From: Brevundimonas sp. EYE_349
Lineage (GTDB): Bacteria > Pseudomonadota > Alphaproteobacteria > Caulobacterales > Caulobacteraceae
Length of the DNA: 64,000 nt
Direction of reading: 5' to 3'
Assembly (NCBI RefSeq): GCF_023147505.1
Contig: NZ_JAHXPB010000007.1
Span: 149,140-213,139 of the forward strand
The notes beneath the pieces are model-generated. The model saw nothing but the letters and a program-made list of their open reading frames with translations. It searched no databases and was not told the origin of the DNA. The position numbers were made by a program, and so were the translations under genes. Of the stretch, positions 1 to 10,454 are shown one piece after another. Within the stretch, counting starts at the first letter, position 1. Each line of letters opens with the position of its first letter.

Positions 1-1
1 G

Positions 2-268
2 CCCCACCGCACCTTCACCGGAAACCGCCCCTCGACGGCCATCGTCATGGACCGGCTGACGCCCGATACGCTGGGCGCCCTGCTGGCCCTCTATGAGCAC
101 AAGACCTTCGTCGAGGGCGTGATCTGGGACATCAACAGCTTCGACCAGTGGGGCGTCGAACTGGGCAAGGTGCTGGCCAAGGCCATCTTGAAGGACGTTG
201 ATGCGGGCGGTCCGTCCGCCGATCTGGACCCGTCCACGGCGGCCTTGATGACGCGTTTGATGGGCTGA
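2..268 (+). CDS. pgi: glucose-6-phosphate isomerase, C-terminal part
   Basis: The reading frame is open from the window edge and ends at TGA 266-268, so only the last 88 residues are present. They contain [10 protein letters not shown] and [21 protein letters not shown], the conserved C-terminal stretch of phosphoglucose isomerase, which interconverts glucose-6-phosphate and fructose-6-phosphate in the cytoplasm. The tail ends about 30 residues after the QWGVELGK block, as is usual for the family. A strong hairpin follows directly, so this is probably the end of the transcript. The identification rests on that conserved block. Confidence 0.93.
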   Translation, partial: PHRTFTGNRPSTAIVMDRLTPDTLGALLALYEHKTFVEGVIWDINSFDQWGVELGKVLAKAILKDVDAGGPSADLDPSTAALMTRLMG

Positions 269-275
269 TGCGAAA

Positions 276-301
276 AAGGCCCGACCGGGCGGTCGGGCCT
301 T
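276..301. terminator. bidirectional hairpin terminator after pgi
   Basis: A perfect 11-bp inverted repeat (AAGGCCCGACC, 276-286, and GGTCGGGCCTT, 291-301) encloses a 4-base loop. Its left side carries an A-run that becomes a T-run on the minus strand. It sits between the convergent pgi and glycine-zipper genes and could end both transcripts. Confidence 0.8.
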
Positions 302-321
302 CAGCTCGATTTGACGATCGC

Positions 322-750
322 TTACCAGCGACGGTCGTAGCGATAGTCGCGGCGGTCGTCCCGACGATAATCGCGACGGTCGTAACGCGAGTCGTAGCGG
401 CGGCCGTCGTAGCGGTAGTCATAGCCCGAGCGGTTGCGGTCGATGCCGTGTTCACGCTCCCAGTGACCCTGGTTCCGGTAGCACTGGCCGCCGCGATAGT
501 ATTCGCAGCTGGAGCCTCGGTTCGAGGCCACAGCCCCCACCGCCGCGCCAGCCAGTGCGCCGCCCGCGATATAGTTGCCGTCGCCGTTGCCGTAGATGGC
601 GCCGGCCAGGCCGCCCACCGCCGCGCCGATCAGGGCGTTGCGGCCGGTGTTGTCGCGATCCCGCGACTGGGCCGAGGCGGGAGCCGCCATCAGGGTCATG
701 GCCACGACCGGGGCGGCGACGACGGCGGTGATCTTCAGCAGCTTGGACAT
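322..750 (-). CDS. secreted glycine-zipper envelope protein
   Basis: The product has 142 residues. A signal peptide (MSKLLKITAVVAAPVVAMTL, ending near ASA-Q) is followed by a glycine-zipper segment (ALIGAAVGGLAGAIYG, then GALAGAAVGAVAS) typical of 17-kDa surface antigen/Rickettsia-type envelope proteins. A Tyr/Arg/Asp-rich low-complexity tail follows, with repeated RYD/DYR units. The ATG at 750 was chosen over an upstream in-frame start because AAGGAG lies just before it and the signal peptide begins there. It is presumably periplasmic or outer-membrane associated. No enzymatic function is evident. Two cysteines lie in CEYYRGGQCY. Confidence 0.8.
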   Translation of the reverse strand: MSKLLKITAVVAAPVVAMTLMAAPASAQSRDRDNTGRNALIGAAVGGLAGAIYGNGDGNYIAGGALAGAAVGAVASNRGSSCEYYRGGQCYRNQGHWEREHGIDRNRSGYDYRYDGRRYDSRYDRRDYRRDDRRDYRYDRRW

Positions 751-906
751 TTTGGTCTCCTTTCGCTTGCCGATCTGCGTTCCGGGGCGGGAAGGCATCC
801 AGCGTTGGATGGTTTGTACCGCTCCCAAATTGAACGACCCTGTAGGTCGGCATTCATTTTCGGTTCATTTGTCACAGACAATTCGCGCGACGAACGGGCG
901 GCACCG

Positions 907-934
907 CTTGACGGTCGCACCACCTCTGCCTAAC
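907..934 (+). promoter_or_regulatory. probable groESL promoter
   Basis: CTTGAC at 907-912 and CCTAAC near 929-934 are separated by 16 bases and lie just upstream of the CIRCE-like element. The layout fits a housekeeping or heat-shock sigma promoter of Alphaproteobacteria. The assignment is by eye and the start site is not known. Confidence 0.45.
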
Positions 935-945
935 TCCCGCTCGCG

Positions 946-972
946 TTAGCACTCTCGCTGGTCGGCTGCCAA
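946..972 (+). promoter_or_regulatory. CIRCE-like HrcA operator with a degenerate right arm
   Basis: TTAGCACTC (946-954) is a perfect left CIRCE arm. After exactly nine bases comes GGCTGCCAA (964-972), which matches the expected GAGTGCTAA at six of nine positions. The position, about 70 bases upstream of groES, is where HrcA represses groESL in relatives. Weakened repression is an inference. Confidence 0.7.
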
Positions 973-1043
973 AACGGCGATGGCGAGAGCGCCGCAAACC
1001 GTTTCAGAACGCCCCGATCCGGGGGTTTTAAGGGAGAAGTCCG

Positions 1044-1331
1044 ATGGCGTTCCGTCCGCTCGGCGACCGCGTGCTGGTCAAGCGCGTTGAAGAAGAATCC
1101 AAGACCAAGGGTGGGATCATCATCCCCGACACCGCCAAGGAAAAGCCGCAGGAAGGCGAAGTCGTCTCCGTCGGCCCCGGCGCCCGCGACGACAAGGGCG
1201 TGGTCAATGCTCTTGAGCTGAAGGCCGGCGACCGCATCCTGTTCGGCAAGTGGTCGGGCACGGAAGTGAAGATCGACGGCGAAGACCTGATCATCATGAA
1301 GGAATCCGACGTTCTGGGCGTGCTGTCCTAA
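1044..1331 (+). CDS. groES: co-chaperonin GroES
   Basis: The product has 95 residues and starts [18 protein letters not shown], with the mobile-loop region [19 protein letters not shown] and the roof segment following. It is the heptameric lid of the GroEL folding chamber in the cytoplasm. It is full length for the family. GGGAG precedes the ATG. It is followed after 51 bases by groEL, forming the usual bicistronic heat-shock operon under the CIRCE-like element. The identification is secure. Confidence 0.98.
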   Translation: MAFRPLGDRVLVKRVEEESKTKGGIIIPDTAKEKPQEGEVVSVGPGARDDKGVVNALELKAGDRILFGKWSGTEVKIDGEDLIIMKESDVLGVLS

Positions 1332-1367
1332 GCACCCGCGTCGACGACCTTCTTCAATAAAATCTAG

Positions 1368-3029
<1,662 letters not shown>

Positions 3030-3057
3030 GTCCGAGCTGACCACTGCTGAACTGCAG

Positions 3058-3087
3058 AAGGGCGGGGCCGCAAGGCTCCGCCCTTTT
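3058..3087 (+). terminator. groESL terminator
   Basis: A 12-bp stem (AAGGGCGGGGCC paired with GGCTCCGCCCTT, one G-U pair) is followed by a T-run at 3084-3087. It lies 28 bases after the groEL stop. Confidence 0.88.
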
Positions 3088-3203
3088 CTGTTTGCGCCCC
3101 TCTCTGTGAATGGGAGGGACACAACCATTGGATACATATTGTCACCCAGTGTGTCCCGGCCGCGCTTGCGGATTGGGGCGGCAATCGGGCAAGGCGTCTG
3201 GAT

Positions 3204-3644
3204 ATGGATCCGTCCCTGTCGAACGTCCTGTCTAGCGCCGAGGTGCAGGCCTTCGCCTCGGGCTTTCCGGTCATGGTGGTGCACCTGATCGTGACCCTGC
3301 TGCTGCTGGCGGCGGGGGCGTCGGTCTATGCGATGCTGACGCCGTGGAAGGAGGTGGCGCTGATCCGTCAGGGCAATACGGCGGCGGCCATCGCCTTTGC
3401 GGGCATATTGGTGGGCCTGGCCGTGCCGCTGGCGGTGTCGCTGGCGGTGTCGACCTCGGTGCGCGACATCGCCATCTGGGGCGTGGCGACGGTGGTGCTG
3501 CAGCTTCTGGCTTTCCGGGTCGTGGACCTGTTGCTGACCGGCCTGCCCGAACGGATCCGGCACGGAGAGATTTCGGCGGCGGTGGTGCTGCTGGGCGCCA
3601 AGCTGGCGACGGCGGTGATCCTGTCCGCCGCCCTGACCGGCTGA
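3204..3644 (+). CDS. DUF350 family inner-membrane protein
   Basis: The product has 146 residues with four hydrophobic helices (about 21-44, 60-82, 88-110 and 122-145), as expected for DUF350/UPF0719 membrane proteins. The biochemical role of the family is not established. Conserved-looking features include the short charged loop ALIRQGNTAAAIAFAG. The gene ends 17 bases before a membrane-anchored serine protease on the same strand, so the two are probably co-transcribed. The family call rests on overall pattern. Confidence 0.75.
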   Translation: MDPSLSNVLSSAEVQAFASGFPVMVVHLIVTLLLLAAGASVYAMLTPWKEVALIRQGNTAAAIAFAGILVGLAVPLAVSLAVSTSVRDIAIWGVATVVLQLLAFRVVDLLLTGLPERIRHGEISAAVVLLGAKLATAVILSAALTG

Positions 3645-3661
3645 TCGGCCGGCCGACGATC

Positions 3662-4492
3662 ATGCAGTTTCCGCGCCTGCCGGACTGGGCCATCTACGGG
3701 GCGGTGGCGGCCGTCTTCCTGGCCGTGTCGCTGGGCCGGCGCGAGAACGCCGATGCCCCGCCCGCGCCCGCGGCGACGGACGTCGAGGAGGGACCGCTTC
3801 TGGGGCCGATCACGCCGTTCGACACGGCCGTGACCATCGAGGCGGGCGAGACGCCGTTCCAGCCGTCGTCCGGCACCGCCTTCTCCATCGCCGGGCGCGG
3901 ACGCTGGATAACCGCGCGCCATGTGGTCGAGGGCTGTCGCAAGCCGGCGCTGGTGGTCGGGCCGGGGCGGGCGGTGGCGGCGGATGTGCGCCTGGCGCCG
4001 CGCGCGGACGTGGCGTTGCTGATCACCGACGGGGGACCGGCGGCCCTGCCCGTGGCGGTGCGCGATCCGCTGAGAAAGGGTCAGAGGGCCTTCCACCCCG
4101 GCTTTCCTCAGGGGCGGCCGGGCGAGGTGACGTCGCGCCTGCTGGGCCGCGAGACGCTGAAGGTGTTCGGGCGCGGCGCGCGCGAGGAGCCGGTGCTGGC
4201 CTGGGCCGAGGTGGGGCGCACCGATGGACTGGAGGGGACGCTGTCGGGCCTGTCGGGGGCGCCGGCGCTGGATTCCCAAGGGCGCGTCGTGGGGGTGACC
4301 ATCGCCGAGGCGCCGCGTCGGGGCCGGATCTATACGACCGCGCCCGAAACCTTCGGTCGCGCCATCCGGGGCGAACAGACCCTGGCGGAGGCGGCGCGCG
4401 GACCGGCGGTGACGACCGAGGACTATGGTCAGGTGTCGAACGCCCTGCGGCGCGACCTGCGCGTGGCCCAGGTGGTTTGCCTGGCGGTATAG
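3662..4492 (+). CDS. membrane-anchored trypsin-like serine protease
   Basis: The product has 276 residues. Residues about 9-26 form an N-terminal membrane anchor. The rest is a chymotrypsin-fold peptidase with His87 in TARHVV, Asp116 in RADVALL and Ser198 in GLSGAP as the probable triad. The protease domain would be periplasmic. A PDZ domain is absent, so it differs from DegP-type proteases. It follows the DUF350 gene by 17 bases, suggesting a two-gene operon. The substrate is unknown. The ATG at 3662 was chosen because the anchor starts there; upstream in-frame sequence overlaps the DUF350 gene. Confidence 0.78.
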   Translation: MQFPRLPDWAIYGAVAAVFLAVSLGRRENADAPPAPAATDVEEGPLLGPITPFDTAVTIEAGETPFQPSSGTAFSIAGRGRWITARHVVEGCRKPALVVGPGRAVAADVRLAPRADVALLITDGGPAALPVAVRDPLRKGQRAFHPGFPQGRPGEVTSRLLGRETLKVFGRGAREEPVLAWAEVGRTDGLEGTLSGLSGAPALDSQGRVVGVTIAEAPRRGRIYTTAPETFGRAIRGEQTLAEAARGPAVTTEDYGQVSNALRRDLRVAQVVCLAV

Positions 4493-4979
4493 ATGGTGAA
4501 ATTGCACTCGGCGAAAACAGTGCAACGCCGTGCAATTCGGCCTTAGTCGTTGAGACTAAAGCTTAAAATGCCGGGTCGAAATTGCACCGTGCAATTCGGT
4601 CGCGTTTGAAAGGGAAAGTCGGTCTCGGAAAAAAACAGTCCAACGAGTCCAAGTCGGCGCATCGCGATGTCAAAGACCACGGGCCATCATAACCCCGTTT
4701 CGGACGGGGTATGGTCGAATGACGCTGCTGGCGGGCAAGCCTTTGAAAAGGCGAGGCGGCGGGGGGCGGATTGCGATGGTTGGCGAATAGACGGCGCCTC
4801 GCCCTCCCCGACAGGGGTAGGGGGCGAGTGAAGCGCGGTCGGGTGGGGAGGGCAGGTGGACGCCTCGCCGTCCTGTATTGCAACCGGGAAGGTGCGGCCT
4901 TGCCGGGCCGCCCCCGCCCGTTCGTTTTACGATCACCCTCCCCAAAGGGGGAGGGAGATCTGTTTGCTTCTGGCGCCCC
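4493..4979. other. gene-free stretch with clustered palindromes
   Basis: No convincing gene is seen in these 487 bases between convergent genes. A cluster of TTGCAC/GTGCAA half-sites lies at 4501-4600, including the perfect palindrome ATTGCACCGTGCAAT at 4581-4595. A small inverted repeat TTAGTC/GACTAA lies at 4543-4559. Farther on, CCCTCCCC/GGGGAGGG-type inverted repeats (4809-4858 and about 4931-4957) resemble dispersed GC-rich intergenic repeats; the second lies just downstream of the M16 gene and may help end its transcript. Confidence 0.55.
4581..4595. promoter_or_regulatory. perfect 7-1-7 palindrome, probable protein-binding site
   Basis: ATTGCAC-C-GTGCAAT is fully symmetric. Related half-sites occur at 4501-4507 (ATTGCAC), 4520-4525 (GTGCAA) and 4530-4536 (GTGCAAT). 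The cognate regulator is not identified, and no gene start lies close by. Confidence 0.45.
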
Positions 4980-7853
4980 TTACTTCAACGCGCCGGTGTT
5001 CAGGTTCAGGGCGCCGGCCTCGATGACTTCCAGGTTCGGGTGTTTGGCCCGCAGGGCGTCCAGGAATTTGGAGCCGTCGCCGACGATGACCAGGCTGGCG
5101 CGATTGGCCGGCAGGTGTTCGGCGAAGGCGGCCTGGACCTGATCCGGGGTGACGGCGCGAACCCGGCCGGCGTAGTCGGCCAGATCGCTCATCGGCAGGT
5201 CGTAGAGGGCCAGGTTGGCGACCAGGGTCCCCAGGCCGTCCACCGTCTCCAGCGAGCGGCCGAAGCCGCCGATCAGGGTGGCGCGGCGCGGGGCCAGGTC
5301 GGCCGGGGTCGGGGTCTCGGTTCCCAGCTTGGCGATTTCGGCCAGGATCAGGTCGGCGACCTCGTCGGCGGTCTCGTTCTTGGTCTGGGTCGAGGCGGTG
5401 AAGACGCCCGCATCGGCCCGCGCGCCCAGCGACGAGGAGGCGCCGTAGGACAGGCCGCGCTTGATGCGGATTTCCTGGTTCAGCCGCGACGAGAAGCCGC
5501 CGCCCAGCAGGCTGTTGCCCAGGGTCAGGGGGAAGAAGTCCGCATCGGTGCGGGCGACGCCGCGAACGGCGGCGACCACGGCGGCCTGGCCGGCGCCGGG
5601 CTGATCCACCACGACGATGCGCGGCGCAAGCGGCTGGCCGGCCGGATCGGCGGCGGCGGCCGGGGCGGCCCCGCTGGGGCGCCAGTCGCCGAACGCCTGC
5701 TGGGCCAGGGCGCGGGCGGCGTCAGGCGTGATGTCGCCCGAGAAGACCAGGGTCGCGTCCGACGGGCGATAGCGAGCCGCGTGGAAGGCGGCGACGTCGG
5801 CGGGCGTGATGGTCGGCACCGTCTGGGGCGTGCCCGATCCCGGCGCCCCATAGGGGGCGTCGCCATAGATGACGCGGCCCACGGTCATGCCGGCGATGGC
5901 GGCCGGCTGGCTGAGGGCGACGCGCAGGCCGTCCAGCGTCTGGGCCTGCTGGCGCTCCAGCTCTTCGCCGGCGAAGGCGGGGTTCTTCACCAGGTCGGCC
6001 ATAAGGGCGACGGTCGCGGGGAAGGCGTTCGACGGCGCATTGGCGTAGACGTTCGAGAAGTCCACGCCGGCCGAGGCGCCGACAGCCGCGCCCAGCTGTT
6101 CGATCTGGGTGGCGATCTGGGGCGCCGTCTTGGTCTTGGTGCCCTGGGTCAGCAGGGAGGCGGTCAGGGCGGCGACCCCGGCCTTGCCCGCCGGGTCGTC
6201 GGACGACCCGGCCTTGAAGCCGAGGCGGGCCGAGACCAGCGGCAGGCCGTCGGTCGGGGCGACCAGGACGCGCAGGCCGTTGGACAGGCGGAAGTCGGCC
6301 ACGGCCGGGGTGGTGGGCGCAACCTCGGGTCCCGGCTGGGGCAGGCGGGCGCGCTCGGCCTCGGGCAGCAGGACGGCGGGCTCGCCGGCGGGGGCCAGGT
6401 CGGCGACCTTGACCGGCGCATCCACGTTCATCTTCTGGACCGAGGCCGGGTTCTTGTCGTCGGCGGCCAGGAAGGTGATCGTCGACTGGCGTTGCGGCGT
6501 CAGATATTTGCGGGCGACGCGCTGGATGTCGGCGGCGGTGACGGCCTGGATCTGGGCCACCTCCTGGTCGGCGGCCTCGGCCGATCCGGTGTTGATCAGC
6601 GAGAAGCCCAGCGCTGTGGCGCGGTCGTCCACCGTTTCGCGGCTGCGCAGGGTGTTGGCGACGATCTCGTTCTTGGCCTCGGCCAGCTCCTCGGCGGTGA
6701 CGGGGGCGTCCCGCAGCTTGGCGATTTCTTCGTTCAGGGCGGCGACGCCTTCCTCGGCCGTGTGGCCCTGGGCCATGATCGCCAGGGCCGACAGATTGCC
6801 GGCTTGCTGGGCGAAGTCGGGGGTGGAGCCGATCTGGGCCGCGATCTGCTTGTCATAGACCAGCGAGCGATAAAGACGGCTGGATTCGCCGGTCGAGAGC
6901 ACGCCGTCCAGAACGGTCAGGGCCGCGCGGTCGGCGTCGGCGTATTTGACGGTCGGCCAGGCGATGACGGCGGCCGGCAGCGGCACGTTCGGCGCATAAT
7001 AGGTCACGTTGCGCGGCGCGGTTGGCTCGGGCTCGACCACATGGTTGGCCGGGATCGGCGTGGTCGGGTTCTTCAGCGGGGTGAAATACTGGTCGACCCA
7101 GCGGTCCAGCTGGGCCTGGTCGAAGTTGCCCGCCACGATCAGATAGGCGTTGTCCGGCCGATAATAGGTGGCGTGGAAGCGGCGAACGTCGTCCAGCGAC
7201 GAGGCCTCCAGCTCCTCGATCGAGCCTATGCCGGGACGGCGATAGGGGCTGTCCTGATAGATGGTCTCCGGCACGAACAGGCCGAACAGCCGGCCATAGG
7301 GATTGGCCAGGATGCGCTGGCGATATTCCTCCTTCACCACGTCGCGCTCGGCGACGAAGGTTGGTTCGTCCACGACCAGCGAGCCCATGCGCTCGGCCTC
7401 GGCGAATAGCATCCGCTCCAGATGGTTGGCGGGCACGGTCTCGAAATAGGCGGTGGTGTCGTCGGCGGTGAAGGCGTTGTTGGAGCCGCCCACGTCCTCG
7501 GTCAGCCGGTCGAAGGTCTCGGGCGGCAGGTTCTTGGTGGACTTGAACATCAGGTGTTCGAACAGGTGAGCGAAGCCCGAACGGCCAGCCGGATCGTCCT
7601 TGGAGCCGACCTTGTACCAGACCTGGACCGTCACGTTGGAGGTGTCGGCGTCGCGCGCCGTATAGACCTCTAGCCCATTGGGCAGCACGCGCTTGGTGAA
7701 GCCCAGCGGGGGCACGGTCACGCCCTGCGGCGCCTGCATCGTCGCTGGGGCGAGGGCGGGGGCGGTCTCGGCCAAGGCGGGGGCTGCGAGGCCGAGAAGG
7801 AGGGCCGAGGCGGCGGCCCCGGCTTTGAGCGTGGCGGTCAGGCGGAATTTCAT
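4980..7853 (-). CDS. M16 family zinc metallopeptidase, two-domain
   Basis: The product has 957 residues. A signal peptide covers residues 1-29. The first M16 domain carries the inverted zinc motif HLFEH (96-100) with the downstream glutamate region LFAEAERM. A second M16-like half (about residue 500 onward) lacks a zinc motif. This arrangement matches periplasmic pitrilysin/insulinase-type peptidases of Alphaproteobacteria. They usually degrade peptides in the envelope, but the substrate cannot be read from sequence. The start at 7853 is preferred over an upstream in-frame ATG because the signal peptide begins there. It ends next to a GC-rich hairpin. Confidence 0.9.
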   Translation of the reverse strand: MKFRLTATLKAGAAASALLLGLAAPALAETAPALAPATMQAPQGVTVPPLGFTKRVLPNGLEVYTARDADTSNVTVQVWYKVGSKDDPAGRSGFAHLFEHLMFKSTKNLPPETFDRLTEDVGGSNNAFTADDTTAYFETVPANHLERMLFAEAERMGSLVVDEPTFVAERDVVKEEYRQRILANPYGRLFGLFVPETIYQDSPYRRPGIGSIEELEASSLDDVRRFHATYYRPDNAYLIVAGNFDQAQLDRWVDQYFTPLKNPTTPIPANHVVEPEPTAPRNVTYYAPNVPLPAAVIAWPTVKYADADRAALTVLDGVLSTGESSRLYRSLVYDKQIAAQIGSTPDFAQQAGNLSALAIMAQGHTAEEGVAALNEEIAKLRDAPVTAEELAEAKNEIVANTLRSRETVDDRATALGFSLINTGSAEAADQEVAQIQAVTAADIQRVARKYLTPQRQSTITFLAADDKNPASVQKMNVDAPVKVADLAPAGEPAVLLPEAERARLPQPGPEVAPTTPAVADFRLSNGLRVLVAPTDGLPLVSARLGFKAGSSDDPAGKAGVAALTASLLTQGTKTKTAPQIATQIEQLGAAVGASAGVDFSNVYANAPSNAFPATVALMADLVKNPAFAGEELERQQAQTLDGLRVALSQPAAIAGMTVGRVIYGDAPYGAPGSGTPQTVPTITPADVAAFHAARYRPSDATLVFSGDITPDAARALAQQAFGDWRPSGAAPAAAADPAGQPLAPRIVVVDQPGAGQAAVVAAVRGVARTDADFFPLTLGNSLLGGGFSSRLNQEIRIKRGLSYGASSSLGARADAGVFTASTQTKNETADEVADLILAEIAKLGTETPTPADLAPRRATLIGGFGRSLETVDGLGTLVANLALYDLPMSDLADYAGRVRAVTPDQVQAAFAEHLPANRASLVIVGDGSKFLDALRAKHPNLEVIEAGALNLNTGALK

Positions 7854-7948
7854 GGGGGGCTCCGAAGCCCGGAACGCCGGGCGCGCCGACCCTACCAGCG
7901 ATTGGCCGTCTTGCACCTTACTGAGATGTAATGAAGCAGCCTGCCCGA

Positions 7949-8818
7949 TCAGTCGGGGAAGACCCGCACGCCGATCTCGCCGGCGGGGGTCAGCCAGGCG
8001 TGCTTCATGCCCTGGCTGTTGAAGGGGGCGGCGATGTTTCCAGCGGCGTCCAGGGCGATCATGCCGCCGTCGCCGCCCATGCCGCCGATCTGGTCGATCA
8101 CGGCCTGGGTCGCGTCGGCCAGGGTCTGGCCGGCGGCGACGCGCCAGGCCGCCTGGGCGGCGGCGGCGACGCGGATGAAATACTCGCCCTGGCCCGTGCA
8201 GGAGGCGGCGGCCCGGTCGTCAGCCCAGGTTCCGGCGGCGGGGATCGGCGTGTCGCCCACGCGGCCCGGCATCTTCCCGAAGACGCCAGCGGTGGAGGTG
8301 GCGGCGGCGAGACGGCCCTGGCTGTCCAGCACGCAGGCGCCGACCGTGCCGTGGCTGAGGGTTCCGGGCGGATGATTGTCCTCGCCCTTGCCGGCGCCGG
8401 TGAACCAGCCGGCCTCGTCGGCGATCATCTCCAGCCCCTGCTCGTGGGCGAACAGGGCCGCCCCTTCGCCCGCCAGCATGACGTGAGGGGTCTTGTCCAT
8501 CACCGCGCGGGCGGCGACGACCGGGTTGCGGAAGCCCTGAAGCGCGGCGACCGATCCGGCGCGGCGCGTCGATCCGTCCATGATGCTGGCGTCCAGCTCA
8601 TAGGCCCCGGCCAGGTTGGGCGAGGCGCCCTTGCCGGCGACATAGAGGCCCGAATCCTCCAGCATGACCACGGCGGCCGTGGCGACGTCCAGGGCGCTGT
8701 CGCCCGCGTCCAGCCGGACCTTCATGGCCTCGACCACTTCGCGCATATGCACGACCTCGGCGTCGTAGTTGCGTTCGCGCCGGGCGCCGGCGCCGCCGTG
8801 GAGGATGAGGGCGGTCAT
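7949..8818 (-). CDS. iaaA: isoaspartyl peptidase / L-asparaginase (Ntn hydrolase)
   Basis: The product has 289 residues and starts MTALILHGGAG, the family signature. The autoprocessing site is HGTVGA, with Thr158 as the nucleophile that becomes the new N-terminus of the beta subunit. The GGMGGDGGMIALD segment near the C-terminus is also typical. The enzyme hydrolyses isoaspartyl dipeptides and asparagine. There is no signal peptide, so it should be cytoplasmic. It lies upstream of the M16 peptidase on the same strand, 95 bases away, possibly in one transcript. It is divergent from the oxidoreductase at 8917. Confidence 0.9.
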   Translation of the reverse strand: MTALILHGGAGARRERNYDAEVVHMREVVEAMKVRLDAGDSALDVATAAVVMLEDSGLYVAGKGASPNLAGAYELDASIMDGSTRRAGSVAALQGFRNPVVAARAVMDKTPHVMLAGEGAALFAHEQGLEMIADEAGWFTGAGKGEDNHPPGTLSHGTVGACVLDSQGRLAAATSTAGVFGKMPGRVGDTPIPAAGTWADDRAAASCTGQGEYFIRVAAAAQAAWRVAAGQTLADATQAVIDQIGGMGGDGGMIALDAAGNIAAPFNSQGMKHAWLTPAGEIGVRVFPD

Positions 8819-8916
8819 GGGGGCTTTCTGATCCTGCTTTCGTCGCCTCTTTCAATCGGGCGTGGCGCTGTTTAGCGTCGCGATGAAGGCCGCGCCATGT
8901 CGGCCAAGGAGGAAAG

Positions 8917-9918
8917 ATGCGCGCTGTTCTGTCCAAGACGCCTGGCGGTCCCGAAACCCTGGTCGTGGAGGAGGTGCTGGATCCCACGCCCAAGCCCGGC
9001 GAGGTCGTCATCGAGGTCAAGGCGGTGGGGATCAACTTCCCGGACACCCTGATCATCGCGGACAAATACCAGTTCCGGCCCGAACGCCCCTTCTCGCCGG
9101 GCGGCGAGGTGGCGGGCGTGATCGAGGCGGTGGGCGAGGGCGTCAAGGGCGTGCGCAAGGGCGACCGCGTCATCGCCGTGCCGGGCTGGGGCGGCCTGGT
9201 CGAACGGCTGGCGGTGCGGGCCGGGACGGTCGTCCCCATCCCCGAGGCCATGAGCTTCGAAGAGGCGGCGGCCCTGATCATGACCTATGGCACCAGCTAT
9301 TACGCGCTGAAGGACCGGGCGCAGCTGAAGGCCGGCGAGACGCTTCTGGTGCTGGGCGCGGCCGGGGGCGTGGGCGCCGCCGCCGTGGAACTGGGCAAGG
9401 CGATGGGCGCGCGGGTTGTCGCGGCGGCCTCGACCAACGACAAGGTGCAGTTCGCCCTGGACCTGGGGGCCGACAACGGCCTGATCTATCCGTCGGGACC
9501 GATGGACAAGGCGGCGCAGAAGGAGTTGTCGGGCGAGTTCAAGCTGGCCGCCGGCCGCGACGGGGCCGACGTGGTCTATGACGCGGTGGGGGGCGACTAC
9601 GCCGATCCGGCGCTCAGGGCCATGGACTGGAACGGGCGCTATCTGGTGGTCGGCTTCCCGGCGGGCATTCCGTCCCTGCCGCTGAACCTGACGCTGCTGA
9701 AGTCAGTGTCGGTGATCGGGGTCTTCTGGGGCGCGGCCGTCGCGCGCGATCCCAAGGGCCACGCCGCCAACATGGCCGAACTGATGCAGATGTACGCCGA
9801 TGGCAAGATCAAGCCGCACGTGTCCAAGACCTATCCGCTGGAAAAGGCCGGCGAGGCGATCCAGGCGCTCGGCGACCGCAAGGCCATGGGCAAGATCGTG
9901 GTGACGGTGGAGAGCTGA
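8917..9918 (+). CDS. NADPH:quinone oxidoreductase-like MDR protein
   Basis: The product has 333 residues and belongs to the zinc-independent medium-chain dehydrogenase/reductase group. The N-terminal GroES-like domain contains GINFPDTLI and the cofactor domain contains GAAGGVGAAAVELGKAMGARVVA. Zinc ligands of alcohol dehydrogenases are absent. Such enzymes reduce quinones or activated double bonds with NADPH; the actual substrate is unknown. A strong AAGGAGG site lies seven to eight bases before the ATG. It is divergent from the isoaspartyl peptidase gene. Confidence 0.88.
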   Translation: MRAVLSKTPGGPETLVVEEVLDPTPKPGEVVIEVKAVGINFPDTLIIADKYQFRPERPFSPGGEVAGVIEAVGEGVKGVRKGDRVIAVPGWGGLVERLAVRAGTVVPIPEAMSFEEAAALIMTYGTSYYALKDRAQLKAGETLLVLGAAGGVGAAAVELGKAMGARVVAAASTNDKVQFALDLGADNGLIYPSGPMDKAAQKELSGEFKLAAGRDGADVVYDAVGGDYADPALRAMDWNGRYLVVGFPAGIPSLPLNLTLLKSVSVIGVFWGAAVARDPKGHAANMAELMQMYADGKIKPHVSKTYPLEKAGEAIQALGDRKAMGKIVVTVES

Positions 9919-10000
9919 CAGGCGACTTCCACCCGTTGTCGCCATCCCGGTATGGATGCTGGCCACAAGGGCGAGGATGACCGCCGGCGTTTCAGACCGC

Positions 10001-10399
10001 CTATTTCGCCTTCAACCGCTGCAGGGCGTCTTCGGCCTGGTCGCGGTGGCGGCGTTTGATGTTGGCGCCCAGGGTGGCGATGATGGCGGCGATCACCGCA
10101 GCGTCGTCCGTATAGCCGATGCCGGCGAAGACATCGGGAATGGCGTCGATGGGCATGACGAAATAGGCCAGGCCGGCGAAGATCATGCCCTTGGCGGGCA
10201 GGGGGGTCTCGGGATCGCGCGCCGCATACCAGGCGGCCAGGGCCTGGTCCGCGAAGGGGATGCGGGCGGCCGTGCGCCGGATCTTGGGCCAGAAGCCGCG
10301 CGTCACACGCATTTCGTTGACCTTCACGACGGACGGGACCAGCGCCTTGTTCGGGTCGATGGCGTCGGCGGGATCGGCGGGTTTGGCTTTGGCGGTCAT
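10001..10399 (-). CDS. YkvA/DUF1232 family protein
   Basis: The product has 132 residues. The DUF1232 core YFVMPIDAIPDVFAGIGYTDD lies at about residues 79-99, preceded by the helix AARDPETPLPAKGMIFAGL. The function of the family is not established; many members are membrane associated. It is divergent from the SDR gene at 10455, with a 55-base shared promoter region. It ends 82 bases from the convergent MDR gene. Confidence 0.82.
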   Translation of the reverse strand: MTAKAKPADPADAIDPNKALVPSVVKVNEMRVTRGFWPKIRRTAARIPFADQALAAWYAARDPETPLPAKGMIFAGLAYFVMPIDAIPDVFAGIGYTDDAAVIAAIIATLGANIKRRHRDQAEDALQRLKAK

Positions 10400-10454
10400 G
10401 GCCGCTAAATCCTCAAACGAAACTCAGGTTCAACCTAATATAGGAACGATCAGG

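Noticed and set aside
4563..4883. 106-codon frame on the minus strand
   Set aside because: It is Arg/Pro-rich, runs through palindromes and GC-rich repeats, and lacks a ribosome site.
4878..7409. Open frame of 843 codons on the plus strand
   Set aside because: It is the mirror of the M16 peptidase gene, rich in Gly and Arg, with no ribosome site or domain.
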